A stretch of DNA of 64,000 nt from Rhodobium orientis (lineage in GTDB: Bacteria; Pseudomonadota; Alphaproteobacteria; Rhizobiales; Rhodobiaceae): assembly GCF_003258835.1 (NCBI RefSeq), contig NZ_NPEV01000015.1, forward strand, positions 21,024 through 85,023, given 5' to 3'. Below are positions 18,937 to 29,032 of this stretch, piece after piece; position 1 is the first letter of the stretch, and every line of letters begins with the position of its first letter. A program made the position numbers and the translations under genes. The notes under the pieces were generated by a model that worked only from the letters and a program-made list of their open reading frames with translations, was not told where the DNA came from and searched no databases.

Positions 18937-19428
18937 CTACTTCTTCTTGAAGCCGGTGGCGGCTGCCTGGGCCGCTTCGTTGCGCTGCAAGGTCTGCTTG
19001 CCCGTATTGTCGAAATAGTCGACCTGGTCGCCGGGCATCGGGGCCGGTGCGCAGTCCGGCGCACAGGTATAGGAGTAGCGCGCCCCTCGGCGCTGCACCG
19101 TCACCATGGAGGTCTCGTTCGGCCGCACGATGATGGTTTCGTCGGCGATCGGCTCGTTGTCGACGTTGAGAACGATCAGATTGGTGCTGCCGTAGCCCCG
19201 CCCGACGATGATCAGCGTGTTGGCGTCGTGCATGACGGCATCGGCAATCGCGGGATTGCCGACGATGATCGTGTCGGCGCCGCCCTCGATATGCATCACC
19301 TTGGCGCGATCGACGGACGCGAAGATCGGTTCCTTGGCGAGCGCCGGCGCGCTGCTGGCCGTGGCAAGGACAAGAAAGCCGAGAATGATCGCCGACGCGG
19401 CAGAAGCCGTCTTTGCGGGCCGGAACAT
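18937..19428 (-). CDS. Pilus assembly protein with stand-alone secretin/CpaC N-terminal domain
   Basis: 163 residues with a clear signal peptide (MFRPAKTAS to about SAPALA) and then one domain like the N-terminal domain of CpaC-type secretins (T2SS/T3SS pilus N-domain): VDRAKVMHIEGGADTIIVGN, AIADAVMHDANTLIIVGRGYGSTNLIVLN. The same block opens the CpaC protein encoded at 21870. There is no secretin barrel. A Cys pair (YTCAPDC) and a Lys-rich end (FKKK) follow. The ribosome site AAGGAG is well placed before the ATG at 19428. It probably acts in the periplasm with the Tad secretin, but its precise role is unknown. Confidence 0.82.
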   Translation of the reverse strand: MFRPAKTASAASAIILGFLVLATASSAPALAKEPIFASVDRAKVMHIEGGADTIIVGNPAIADAVMHDANTLIIVGRGYGSTNLIVLNVDNEPIADETIIVRPNETSMVTVQRRGARYSYTCAPDCAPAPMPGDQVDYFDNTGKQTLQRNEAAQAAATGFKKK

Positions 19429-19991
19429 GAAACCGCTCCTTAAGAAGGGACGTCCCGATCCTTTCCCGAAATTGGTGAATCTTTCCCTAACCGCACGGCG
19501 GGTTGCCGAAAACCCCTTTGAATCGGTTGCGTTGCGGGGTCGCCAGTATCTCAGGTGCACATTGTATGGTTTTTATCCGCGGTTTTGCGGAAGCCTTCGG
19601 GCCTGCTTCTTGGCTCAGGAGGTCGAACCGGCACGCGCATCCGCCAGGGAAGGCTTATCGGGCCAACGTGCGGCGTTATTTTCGGTCTTCGACGGTGGGT
19701 TTGTCTTGCCCCGGCAAAGCCAATCCCGGAGTCGAGGGATGCCTAACATTTCAAGTCAAAAAGTTTATCTCAGTAAAATGTAAAAAAATACTCAGAAAAA
19801 TTTCGGTTTCGATGTGTACGATCAAGTTGAAGGATTGTTAACCAAACCAATATTCATGGCGAATAGGGGCAGGTGTGTACGATCAACTTAATCACTTGGA
19901 AAGATGCCGTTGCTAGGGTGTCCATGGTTTCGATCGGCCGGACAACAATCCGACGAACCGGTGCAAACTTTAGAGAAGTATGGAGCTGAAA
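19429..19991. promoter_or_regulatory. Regulatory region between divergent pilus genes (upstream of Flp pilin)
   Basis: About 560 bases, visibly richer in A/T than the flanking genes, separate the minus-strand pilus N-domain gene from the Flp pilin gene. No coding sequence is convincing. The AT-rich part (19745-19860) and the direct repeat TGTGTACGATCAA at 19813 and 19874 lie within 180 bases of the pilin start, where a strong regulated promoter is expected. A single TTAACC half-site occurs near 19837. Confidence 0.55.
19813..19890 (+). repeat. Direct repeat TGTGTACGATCAA upstream of the Flp pilin (possible operator)
   Basis: The 13-base sequence TGTGTACGATCAA occurs at 19813-19825 and again at 19874-19886. 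The similarity continues for a few more bases (GTTGA versus CTTAA). The spacing is 61 bases, about six helical turns, which suits two binding sites on one DNA face. It lies 105-180 bases upstream of the pilin start codon. Confidence 0.55.
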
Positions 19992-20171
19992 ATGAAGAAC
20001 CTGGTCATGCGTTTCGTCAAGGACGAAGAAGGCGCTACCGCTATCGAATACGGCCTCATCGCCGCCCTGATCGCCGTCGGCATCATCACCGCCGCCACGA
20101 CTCTCGGCGACCAGCTGTCCGCGACCTTCGACTACATCTCGTCTGAACTGGCTTCCGCCTCCGTGAAGTAG
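19992..20171 (+). CDS. Flp family type IVb pilin
   Basis: A 59-residue prepilin, the major subunit of the Tad pilus. The short basic leader (MKNLVMRFVKDEEG) is cut by the CpaA peptidase after Gly14, giving a mature start ATAIEYGLIAALIAVG with the canonical Glu5-Tyr6 pair of Flp pilins. The remaining helix is hydrophobic and ends in a short polar tail. The ATG at 19992 has GGAG six bases before it; an ATG 12 bases upstream is less likely. A hairpin terminator follows, consistent with a separately abundant pilin message. Confidence 0.92.
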   Translation: MKNLVMRFVKDEEGATAIEYGLIAALIAVGIITAATTLGDQLSATFDYISSELASASVK

Positions 20172-20240
20172 TGACAGAATCGCCAAGTGGGAAGGCGGCG
20201 CTTTTCGAAGGTGCCGCCAGATCCCTCCGACGGATTCAAG

Positions 20241-20272
20241 AAAAGTCGGCGCGCCAAGGCGGGCCGGCTTTT
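20241..20272 (+). terminator. Rho-independent terminator after the Flp pilin gene
   Basis: The arms AAAAGTCGG (20241-20249) and CCGGCTTTT (20264-20272) pair with one G-U, enclosing a GC-rich loop, and are followed by more T/C. Some readthrough to the cpa genes may occur. Confidence 0.65.
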
Positions 20273-20377
20273 CTTCCGTTCCGGGGGCATCGATGCTTCG
20301 GCATTTGAGCGGCTGCGTTTACCGCATCTTCAGTCGCCACGGTTATCACAGGAGCCATGTCAGCGATGGGAGGCGGC

Positions 20378-20899
20378 ATGTTTTCCGATATCGGACTTTT
20401 CGGCCTGGTCCTTTTGGTCTTTTTTCCCGCCGCGATGGCCTTTGCCGCCAGTTCGGACCTCTTCACCATGAAGATCTCCAACTGGGTGTCGCTGGCGCTT
20501 GCCGGCGGGTTTTTCGTGACTGCGCCCTTTGCCGGCTTCGGCCTGCAGCTCTTCGGCCAGCACCTTGCCATCGGCGCCCTTGTGCTGGCGGTCGGCTTCG
20601 CCTGTTTTTCCTTCGGCTGGATGGGCGGGGCGGACGCCAAGATCGCCGCTGCCGTCGCCCTCTGGTTCGGCTGGCCGGCGACCTTCGATTTCCTTTTGAT
20701 CGCCTCCGTCATCGGTGGTGGGCTCACGCTGGCCCTTCTCACCTTCCGCCACGTCCCGCTTCCCGCAGCGGTGGCCGGACACGACTGGCTGAAGCGTTTG
20801 CACAACGCCGGCAACGGCGCGCCCTACGGCATTGCGCTGGCCGCCTCGGCGCTCATCGTCTATCCGAACACGTTCTGGATGTCGGCGATAGTTCGTTGA
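20378..20899 (+). CDS. cpaA: Prepilin peptidase CpaA (A24 family, short TadV form)
   Basis: 173 residues, with several hydrophobic helices. This is the small prepilin peptidase without the methylase domain. The first catalytic Asp lies in AASSDLFTMKISN and the second in the GxxD motif MGGADAK, which fits the A24 aspartic family; PYGIAL is the usual C-terminal helix motif. It would process the Flp pilin and the TadE/G-like proteins at the inner membrane. I prefer the ATG with GGGAGG just upstream; an ATG 21 bases earlier is also possible. It sits between the pilin and cpaB, as in other cpa loci. Confidence 0.88.
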   Translation: MFSDIGLFGLVLLVFFPAAMAFAASSDLFTMKISNWVSLALAGGFFVTAPFAGFGLQLFGQHLAIGALVLAVGFACFSFGWMGGADAKIAAAVALWFGWPATFDFLLIASVIGGGLTLALLTFRHVPLPAAVAGHDWLKRLHNAGNGAPYGIALAASALIVYPNTFWMSAIVR

Positions 20900-20955
20900 T
20901 TTGTCCGTCGAAAACGGCCGGTTACGATTTGTGAACCTAAAAACTTCATGCCGCA

Positions 20956-20971
20956 TTAACCGTAATTTGAC
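20956..20971 (+). promoter_or_regulatory. Near-consensus CtrA binding site upstream of cpaB
   Basis: The sequence TTAA-N7-TTGAC matches the alphaproteobacterial CtrA box TTAA-N7-TTAAC with one mismatch. It lies about 66 bases upstream of the cpaB start. Pilus genes in Caulobacter are CtrA controlled, so the site is plausible. Confidence 0.4.
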
Positions 20972-21036
20972 CATTTGCCGACGACAGTGGACCGCGTGGT
21001 GACAAACCGTCACCGGGTCACCGATCGGATGTGGGC

Positions 21037-21831
21037 ATGAAAGTCACGCGTATCATCGTTCTTGCCGTAGCTCTCGGCGCCGGTCTGATTGCCGCCATGC
21101 TGTTGGTGAACATGGTCGGCAAAAAGCCGGGCGCGCCTCAGATCGTCCGCGAGGTCGAGGAAGTCCCGTCCGAGGATGTCCTCGTCGCCTCCATCGACAT
21201 CCCGATCGGCAAATCGGTCGGAGCCGACGACCTGCGCTGGCAGAAATGGCCGGCCGAAGGCCTGTCGTCGACCGTGATCACCCGGTCCAAGCGTCCCGAC
21301 GCCATTAAAGAGCTTTCCGGCGGGATCGCCCGCACCCCGTTCCTGGATGGCGAGCCGATCAAGGAGCAGAAGCTGATCCGCGCCGATGCCGGCTTCATGT
21401 CGGCGATCCTGCCGAAGGGCCGCCGCGCCATCGCGGTGCAGGTCTCCGCGCTGAACACCGCCGGTGGGTTCATCCTTCCCAACGACCGCGTCGACGTCGT
21501 TCTGACGCGCCAGAGGAACACCGGCAACGACGAACGCGCCGAGTGGTACAGCGAGACGATCCTCACCAACATCCGCATCCTCGCCATCGACCAGAAGATC
21601 GAAGACAAGAAGGGCGAGAAGGTCGTCGTCGCCCGCGAGACCGCGACGCTGGAGCTGACGCCGACCCAGGTCGAGGTCGTCGCCCGGGCCCAGCAGGTCG
21701 GCACCCTGTCGCTGGCCTTGAGATCGATCGTCGACGCGCGCCCCGACGGCGAGGACGAGCCGATCAAGAAGCGGCGCTCCGGCGTCAACTACGTCAAGTT
21801 CGGGCTGCAGTCGCAGTCGATGTCCCAATGA
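21037..21831 (+). CDS. cpaB: Flp pilus assembly protein CpaB (RcpC)
   Basis: 264 residues with an N-terminal membrane anchor (about 4-28) and then a SAF-like domain (EDVLVASIDIPIGKSVGADD, DLRWQKWP) followed by the RcpC/CpaB core (GRRAIAVQVSALNTAGGFIL, PNDRVDVVLT). CpaB is a periplasmic component that couples the inner-membrane machine to the CpaC secretin. The ATG at 21037 is preferred over a GTG six bases upstream. A near-consensus CtrA box lies 66 bases before the start, suggesting a promoter for the cpaB-tadC run. Its stop overlaps ATG codons at the front of the cpaC frame. Confidence 0.92.
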   Translation: MKVTRIIVLAVALGAGLIAAMLLVNMVGKKPGAPQIVREVEEVPSEDVLVASIDIPIGKSVGADDLRWQKWPAEGLSSTVITRSKRPDAIKELSGGIARTPFLDGEPIKEQKLIRADAGFMSAILPKGRRAIAVQVSALNTAGGFILPNDRVDVVLTRQRNTGNDERAEWYSETILTNIRILAIDQKIEDKKGEKVVVARETATLELTPTQVEVVARAQQVGTLSLALRSIVDARPDGEDEPIKKRRSGVNYVKFGLQSQSMSQ

Positions 21832-21869
21832 TGAGCGTCGCCATGGGTTTCCTTGCAAGGAGTAGGGCA

Positions 21870-23312
21870 ATGGTTGGATGGGTGAAGCGCGGCTCGCTGC
21901 CGGCTCCGTCAGTTGCCGTCGCGCTGGCGCTTGCCCTCGTTGTTGCCTTCGTGGTGCTCGCCGGTCCTGGAACCGCCTTCGCCGGATCGAACTATCCCAA
22001 GGTCATCCGCATTTCCAAGGCCGACGCCGGCGTCACCCGGCCGCTCAATGTCGGCCTCAACAAGTCGGTCGTCGTCGAGCTCGACGAAGACGTCCGCGAC
22101 GTGCTGGTCTCCAGTCCCGAAATCGCCGACGCCGTTGTCCGCAATTCCCGCCGCGTCTACATCCTCGGCGTCGCCTTCGGCCAGGCAAACGTCTTCCTGT
22201 TCGGCGACGGCGGTCGCCAGATTGCCGCCTTCGACCTGTCCGTGGAACCGGACACCGGCGATCTTGCCCGGGCGATTCGCCGCGTCATCCCGGACAGTGC
22301 CATCGAGGTCGAGGCGGTCAATGGTTCGATCATCCTGCGCGGCTCGGCCGCGAGCCCGGTCGATGCCAAGCGCGCAACCGACATCGCCGCCAAATTCGTC
22401 GGCAACGATGTGGAAAAGGTGGTCAACACGATCGCCGTCGCCGGCAAGGAGCAGGTTCACCTGAAGGTGACCATCGCCGAGGTCCAGCGCTCCATCATCA
22501 AGCAGCTCGGCGTCGATCTGCGGGTCGCTGGCCAGAACGGCCGCGTCGCCTTCGACGTTCTGACGGAAAATCCGTTCTCCACGAACGGCACGGCCCTGTC
22601 GTCCACGGCCGGCGCTTTTTCCTACGCCGCGGGCGGCACTACCGCGGACGCCACCATCCGGGCCCTGCAGGAGGACGGCGTCATCCGCACGCTGGCCGAG
22701 CCGACCCTGACCGCGATCTCGGGCGAAAAGGCCGATTTCCTCGTCGGCGGCGAGTTCCCGGTTCCGGTCGGCTATGACAACGGCGAGGTTTCCATCGAGT
22801 TCAAGCCCTACGGCGTCAGCCTCGACTTCACGCCGGTGGTCCTGACGGAGGGCAATATCAGCCTGCACGTCAAGACCGAGGTCAGCGAACTCACCAATGA
22901 GGGGGCCATCACGCTGTCGACGACGGGCCTGACCATTCCCGCGCTCAGGGTGCGCCGCGCCAACACGACGGTGGAAATGCCCTCGGGCAGCGCCCTGGTG
23001 CTCGCCGGCCTGATCAAGGACGACATCCGCCAGAGCATTGCAGGCGTTCCCGGTCTGATGCAGGTGCCGGTGCTCGGTGCGCTCTTCAAGAGCCGCGATT
23101 TCCAGCGCTCCCAGACCGAACTGGTGGTCTTCGTCACGCCCTATGTGGTCAACCCGGTCTCGCCCAAGAAGATCACCCGTCCCGACAAGAACTTCAATCC
23201 GCCCTCCGATGCCGCCGGCTACTTCCTCAACCGGTTGAACCGCACCTACCGCATCGGCGGCGGCGAGACGGATACCAAATATTACGGCCGCTTCGGCTTT
23301 ATCTATGAGTGA
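21870..23312 (+). CDS. cpaC: Tad outer-membrane secretin CpaC (RcpA)
   Basis: 480 residues. The signal peptide covers about residues 1-34 (ending GTAFA); the pilus N-domain (KVIRISKADAGVTRPLNVGL to about 120), a BON-like segment (IEVEAVNGSIILRGSA) and the C-terminal secretin domain follow, with VPGLMQVPVLGALFKSRDFQ and ELVVFVTPYVV typical of type II/Tad secretins. It forms the outer-membrane pore for the Flp pilus. I chose the ATG at 21870 because AAGGAG lies seven bases upstream and it starts directly with the signal peptide; an ATG overlapping the cpaB stop at 21828 would add 14 residues. Confidence 0.93.
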   Translation: MVGWVKRGSLPAPSVAVALALALVVAFVVLAGPGTAFAGSNYPKVIRISKADAGVTRPLNVGLNKSVVVELDEDVRDVLVSSPEIADAVVRNSRRVYILGVAFGQANVFLFGDGGRQIAAFDLSVEPDTGDLARAIRRVIPDSAIEVEAVNGSIILRGSAASPVDAKRATDIAAKFVGNDVEKVVNTIAVAGKEQVHLKVTIAEVQRSIIKQLGVDLRVAGQNGRVAFDVLTENPFSTNGTALSSTAGAFSYAAGGTTADATIRALQEDGVIRTLAEPTLTAISGEKADFLVGGEFPVPVGYDNGEVSIEFKPYGVSLDFTPVVLTEGNISLHVKTEVSELTNEGAITLSTTGLTIPALRVRRANTTVEMPSGSALVLAGLIKDDIRQSIAGVPGLMQVPVLGALFKSRDFQRSQTELVVFVTPYVVNPVSPKKITRPDKNFNPPSDAAGYFLNRLNRTYRIGGGETDTKYYGRFGFIYE

Positions 23313-23345
23313 CGTGCAGGCTAGCGCGTTCGGAGGTCACGGAAG

Positions 23346-24086
23346 ATGACAGGTCAAAGGTCAACAAGGCTGCAGCGTCAGACGGTGCTCCGGCGTCCGG
23401 CACCGCGACTGGTCGCCCTTGCCGCGCTCGCCATGGGCGTTGCCGCCCTTGCCGGGTGCAAGAGCCAGACGACCGGCGCGATCGCCACCGACGGCTACCG
23501 GACCCGTCACCCGATCGTCCTCGCCGAGGCCCCGGAAACCTTCGATATTCCAGTCGGCCGGGCGACCCGGACCCTGGCGCCCTCGCTGGCCAGGAAGGTG
23601 CGCGCCTTCGGCCGCGATGCCCTGAAGCGCGGCGACGGCGGCGTCGAGATCCTCGTTCCTGCCGGCTCCGCCAACGAGACCGCGGCGATTTCGGTCGCCC
23701 GCCATATCCATGCCGAACTGACCGCGGCCGGCGTCCCGCGCGGCGTCATTTCTCCGCTTACCTATCGGGTCGACGATCCGCTCGCCGAGGCGCCGATCCG
23801 GATCTCCTACCTGCGCATGCAGGCGATGACGGATCGCTGCGGCATCTGGCGCGACGACCTGACCGCCAAGCACCAGAATACCGGCTATGACGAGTTCGGC
23901 TGCGCGACCCAGAGCAATCTCGCGGCGATGGTCGCCGATCCGACCGACCTGATCCAGCCGCGCGCCGCCACCCCGGGCGATCCGGCCCGCCGCGGCGTCG
24001 TCTTCGACAAGTACCGCAAGGGCGAGAAGACGGCGACCGAGTATGGCGACGACGACAAAGGCAACGTCGCCAAGGTCGGAGGATGA
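23346..24086 (+). CDS. cpaD: Pilus assembly lipoprotein CpaD (RcpB-like)
   Basis: 246 residues with a lipoprotein signal: the hydrophobic stretch LVALAALAMGVAALAGC has a lipobox LAGC at Cys38. The mature part shows CpaD features: YRTRHPIVLAEAPETFDIPVG, a segment resembling an OmpA/BON-type fold (GDGGVEILVPAG), and a C-terminal region CGIWRDDL and GCATQSNLAAMVADPTDL containing conserved Cys. It is thought to assist CpaC secretin assembly in the outer membrane. It starts 33 bases after cpaC and overlaps cpaE by four bases, so translation is probably coupled. Confidence 0.92.
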   Translation: MTGQRSTRLQRQTVLRRPAPRLVALAALAMGVAALAGCKSQTTGAIATDGYRTRHPIVLAEAPETFDIPVGRATRTLAPSLARKVRAFGRDALKRGDGGVEILVPAGSANETAAISVARHIHAELTAAGVPRGVISPLTYRVDDPLAEAPIRISYLRMQAMTDRCGIWRDDLTAKHQNTGYDEFGCATQSNLAAMVADPTDLIQPRAATPGDPARRGVVFDKYRKGEKTATEYGDDDKGNVAKVGG

Positions 24087-25363
24087 TGATGTCCAGTCTG
24101 GCCTATGAGAGCGATCAGGATGCGGTCGAACGGGCGCCGGCGCTGAACCGCGACGCGCGGCCGGTGCCGCGCATTTCCATCCAGGCATTCTGCGAGACCG
24201 CCGAGGTCGCGCAGACCATCGAGCAGGCCGCCTCCGACCGGCGGATGATGAAGGCCCATGTCAAGGTTCATATGGGCGGCATCGACTCCGCGGTCGAGTT
24301 CTACCAGTCCGCGCCGACGCCGAACCTGGTGGTGGTCGAGAGCCAGTTGCCGCGCGAGGCCCTGTTCGGGCAGCTCGACGGCCTCGCCGACGTCTGCGAC
24401 GTCGGCACCCGCGTGGTCCTGATCGGCCATATCAACGACGTCGTCCTCTACCGCGACCTGATCCGCAAGGGGGTCAGCGAATACGTCATCGCGCCGATCG
24501 ACGTCTTCGACTTCGTCGCCATGGTCGGCGATCTCTACAATTCCGAGGACTCCGAACCGCTCGGCCGCTCGGTCGCCTTCATCGGTGCCAAGGGCGGTTG
24601 CGGCTCCTCGACCGTCGCCCACAACGTCGCCTGGTCGATCGCGCGCGCCTACCAGAACGACGTCATCCTCGCCGATCTCGACCTGCCCTTCGGCACCGCC
24701 GGCCTCGACTTCAACCAGGATCCGATCCAGGGCATCGCCGAGGCGGTTGCCTCGCCGGACCGGGTCGACGACGTCTTCATCGACCGGCTGTTGTCGAAAT
24801 GCACCGACCACCTCAGCCTGCTGGCGGCGCCGGCGACCCTCGACCGCACCTATGATTTCGAGGAAAAGATCTTCGACAACATCGTCGACGTGCTGCGCTC
24901 CGGCGTTCCGACCGTGGTCCTCGACGTGCCCCATGTCTGGACGAGCTGGTCGCGCCGGGTGCTGTCGATCGCCGACGAGATCGTCATCACGGCGTTGCCC
25001 GATCTTGCCAACCTGCGCAACGTCAAGAACATCTGCGACTATCTGCAATCCGTGCGCGCCAATGACGGCCCGCCGCATCTGGTGCTGAACCAGGTCGGCA
25101 CGCCGAAGCGCCCGGAAATCCGCACCGAGGAATTCGTCCGCGCGCTGTCCATGAAGCCGATCGCGGAGATTTCCTTCGACGGCCAGCTCTTCGGCGCGGC
25201 CGCCAACAACGGCCAGATGATCGGCGAGGCCGATCCCAAGAACGCCGCCGCCGAGACGTTTAAATTCATCGGCCAGGTCGTGACCGGCCGCGCCGAGGCG
25301 CGCAAGCAGAAGCGCTCCGCCCTGGCCCCGATCCTGTCGCGACTGCGCGGCAAGAAGGACTGA
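24083..25363 (+). CDS. cpaE: Pilus assembly ATPase-like protein CpaE (TadZ)
   Basis: 426 residues. The N-terminal half (about 28-150) resembles a degenerate response-regulator receiver domain, and the C-terminal half is a MinD/ParA-like ATPase with a deviant Walker A, GAKGGCGSSTVAHN, near residues 167-180, then ILADLDLPFG. The Lys-to-Ser change in the loop is usual for CpaE/TadZ. The protein localises the Tad machine to a cell pole in studied species. It begins with ATGATGATG overlapping the cpaD stop codon, with CGGAGG upstream. Confidence 0.93.
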   Translation: MMMSSLAYESDQDAVERAPALNRDARPVPRISIQAFCETAEVAQTIEQAASDRRMMKAHVKVHMGGIDSAVEFYQSAPTPNLVVVESQLPREALFGQLDGLADVCDVGTRVVLIGHINDVVLYRDLIRKGVSEYVIAPIDVFDFVAMVGDLYNSEDSEPLGRSVAFIGAKGGCGSSTVAHNVAWSIARAYQNDVILADLDLPFGTAGLDFNQDPIQGIAEAVASPDRVDDVFIDRLLSKCTDHLSLLAAPATLDRTYDFEEKIFDNIVDVLRSGVPTVVLDVPHVWTSWSRRVLSIADEIVITALPDLANLRNVKNICDYLQSVRANDGPPHLVLNQVGTPKRPEIRTEEFVRALSMKPIAEISFDGQLFGAAANNGQMIGEADPKNAAAETFKFIGQVVTGRAEARKQKRSALAPILSRLRGKKD

Positions 25364-25390
25364 TTTTGGTAACCCGGAGTATCCTCAGGC

Positions 25391-26923
<1,533 letters not shown>

Positions 26924-26932
26924 GGCTGAGCC

Positions 26933-27937
26933 ATGTTCAATTCCGGCCTGATCGTCCTTGCCGTCGCCGGTCTCGTCGTCCTCAGCGTTGGCGGTATCCT
27001 CTATGCGCTGCTCTATCCGATGGTGTCGGGCAACTCGCGTACGGAAAAGCGGCTGGAGGTCGTCAACCGTAAGCCCAAGCCGTCGACCGGAAACGTCCGT
27101 GCCGCGACCGACATCAACCAGCGCCGGCGCCAGGTCCAGGACCGGCTGGCCGAGCTTGAGGAAGCCCAGAAAGCAAAGGCAAAGAAGCGCGCCGGCCCGG
27201 GCCTGAAGATAAGATTGCGCCAGGCGGGCCTGAACTGGTCGAAAGGCAAGTTCTACGTGGTCAGCGCCATTTGCGGCGCCGTGTTCTTCGTTGTCGCCAA
27301 GGTGCTGGGCGCGCCGATCTATGTCGCCGGAGGCCTTGCGATCGTCGGTCTCCTCGGGTTTCCGAACTGGTTGATCAAATTCCGGCGCAAGCGCCGGGAA
27401 AAGAAATTCCTCAACGAGTTCCCCAACTCCGTCGACGTCATCGTGCGCGGCGTCAAGGCGGGCCTGCCGCTCGGCGACTGCCTCGGCATCATCGCCCGCG
27501 AGGCCCAGGAGCCGGTTCGCACCGAGTTCCAGCGCATCCTGGAGACCCAGCGGATGGGCATCCCGCTGTCGGAAGCGGTCCAGAAGCTTCCGGAAAGCAT
27601 GCCGCTGGCCGAAGCCAACTTCTTTGCCGTCGTCATCTCAATCCAGCAGCAGGCCGGCGGCAACCTGTCGGAAGCGCTTTCCAACCTCTCCAAGGTGCTG
27701 CGCGACCGCAAGAAGCTCAAGGGCAAGATCGTCGCCATGAGCCAGGAGGCCAAGGCATCGGCGGGCATCATCGGCTCGCTGCCGATCATCGTCATGGCCC
27801 TCGTCTACCTGACCACGCCGAGCTACATCGCGATCCTGTTCAACGAGACGGTCGGCAACATCATCCTCGGCGTATCTGCCTTTTGGATGTTCATCGGCAT
27901 CATGGTGATGCGCAAGATGATCAATTTCGACTTCTAG
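26933..27937 (+). CDS. tadB: Tad inner-membrane platform protein TadB (type II secretion F domain)
   Basis: 334 residues with an N-terminal helix (4-25), a long charged cytoplasmic part, two helices at about 100-140, and the T2SSF domain (FPNSVDVIVRGVKAGLPLGD, and AEANFFAVVISIQQQAGGNL SEAL region) followed by C-terminal membrane helices. It forms the inner-membrane platform with TadC and is the rotor or adaptor for the CpaF ATPase. The ATG is nine bases after the cpaF stop. Confidence 0.93.
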   Translation: MFNSGLIVLAVAGLVVLSVGGILYALLYPMVSGNSRTEKRLEVVNRKPKPSTGNVRAATDINQRRRQVQDRLAELEEAQKAKAKKRAGPGLKIRLRQAGLNWSKGKFYVVSAICGAVFFVVAKVLGAPIYVAGGLAIVGLLGFPNWLIKFRRKRREKKFLNEFPNSVDVIVRGVKAGLPLGDCLGIIAREAQEPVRTEFQRILETQRMGIPLSEAVQKLPESMPLAEANFFAVVISIQQQAGGNLSEALSNLSKVLRDRKKLKGKIVAMSQEAKASAGIIGSLPIIVMALVYLTTPSYIAILFNETVGNIILGVSAFWMFIGIMVMRKMINFDF

Positions 27938-27952
27938 ACGGCGGCCGGCGCA

Positions 27953-28930
27953 ATGTTCCAGACCCTCACCCAACTCATCGCCGATCCCCAGATCCTGTTG
28001 ATGGTCTTCACCGTCATTGCGGTGTCGGCGACCATCATGACCGTGGCGCTGCCGATGCTGCAGCGCGACGAACTGAAGTCGCGCATGCGGAATGTGGCCA
28101 CCGAACGCGAGGCGATGCGCGCCCGCGAGCGGGCCCGCCTGCAGCAGAGCAAGGCCGAGCAGGTCAATTTGCGCCCGCAGCCGAAGGACTACATGCAGCG
28201 GGTCGTGAACAAGTTCAACCTGCGCGAGCTGCTGATCGACGAGAACACGGTCAACAGGCTGAAGATGGCGGGATTCAGGGGCCAGGCGCCGCTGGTGATG
28301 TTCCTGTTCGCCCGCTTCGTCGCGCCGATCGCGTTGTTCGTGATCGCGCTTCTCTACATGTTCCTGGTGCTGCCGTCCGGTCAGCCGGTGATGATCAAGG
28401 TCCTCATCGCCTCGGTCATTGCCGCCGTCGGCTTCTACGCTCCGGCGCTCTATGTCTCAAACGTCACTTCCAAGCGCCAGCTCTCCATCCGCCGTGCCTG
28501 GCCGGACGCCCTCGACCTGATGCTGATCTGCGTGGAGTCGGGCATGTCCATCGAGGCCGCCTTCCGCAAGGTCGGCGGCGAGATCGGCGAATCCTCGATC
28601 CCGCTTGCCGAGGAACTGACCCTGACGACGGCGGAGCTTTCGTACCTCCAGGACCGCCGCCAGGCCTACGAGAACCTCGCCGGCCGTACCGGGCTCGAAG
28701 GTGTCAAGTCGGTGACGACCGCGCTGCTCCAGTCCGAGCGCTACGGCACGCCCCTTTCGCAATCGCTGCGCGTCATGGCCGACGAGAACCGCGAGATGCG
28801 AATCACCGAAGCGGAAAAGAGGGCGGCCGCCCTGCCGCCGAAGCTGACGGTGCCGATGATCGTCTTCTTCCTGCCGGTGCTGTTCGCCGTCATCATGGGT
28901 CCGGCGATCATCCAGATCGTCAACCGCTGA
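27953..28930 (+). CDS. tadC: Tad inner-membrane platform protein TadC (type II secretion F domain)
   Basis: 325 residues. It has an N-terminal helix (about 14-33), a charged cytoplasmic segment (SRMRNVATEREAMRAR), a double helix at 110-165, the T2SSF domain (WPDALDLMLICVESGMSIEA and YGTPLSQSLRVMADENREM) and a C-terminal helix pair ending IIQIVNR. It pairs with TadB in the Tad platform. It is the last gene of the plus-strand cpa/tad run; a hairpin terminator lies between it and the convergent TPR gene. Confidence 0.93.
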   Translation: MFQTLTQLIADPQILLMVFTVIAVSATIMTVALPMLQRDELKSRMRNVATEREAMRARERARLQQSKAEQVNLRPQPKDYMQRVVNKFNLRELLIDENTVNRLKMAGFRGQAPLVMFLFARFVAPIALFVIALLYMFLVLPSGQPVMIKVLIASVIAAVGFYAPALYVSNVTSKRQLSIRRAWPDALDLMLICVESGMSIEAAFRKVGGEIGESSIPLAEELTLTTAELSYLQDRRQAYENLAGRTGLEGVKSVTTALLQSERYGTPLSQSLRVMADENREMRITEAEKRAAALPPKLTVPMIVFFLPVLFAVIMGPAIIQIVNR

Positions 28931-28977
28931 CGGCTTGCGCCCGCCGGGCGCTCGATCCCGCCCCCCCTTCCAGAAAA

Positions 28978-29002
28978 AAGAGCAGCCAAACGGGCTGCTC
29001 TT
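28978..29002 (-). terminator. Rho-independent terminator between tadC and the TadD-like gene
   Basis: A perfect 10-base stem, AAGAGCAGCC (28978-28987) with GGCTGCTCTT (28993-29002), has a 5-base loop. On the minus strand it is followed by a run of T, so it is a canonical terminator for the TPR gene; it may also slow plus-strand readthrough from tadC. Confidence 0.85.
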
Positions 29003-29032
29003 CAAGGCGTCGCGGTAAAAGGCGGGTTGGCT

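Noticed and set aside
19837..19851. CtrA box before the Flp pilin
   Set aside because: Only one TTAACC half-site; the second half does not match at the required spacing.
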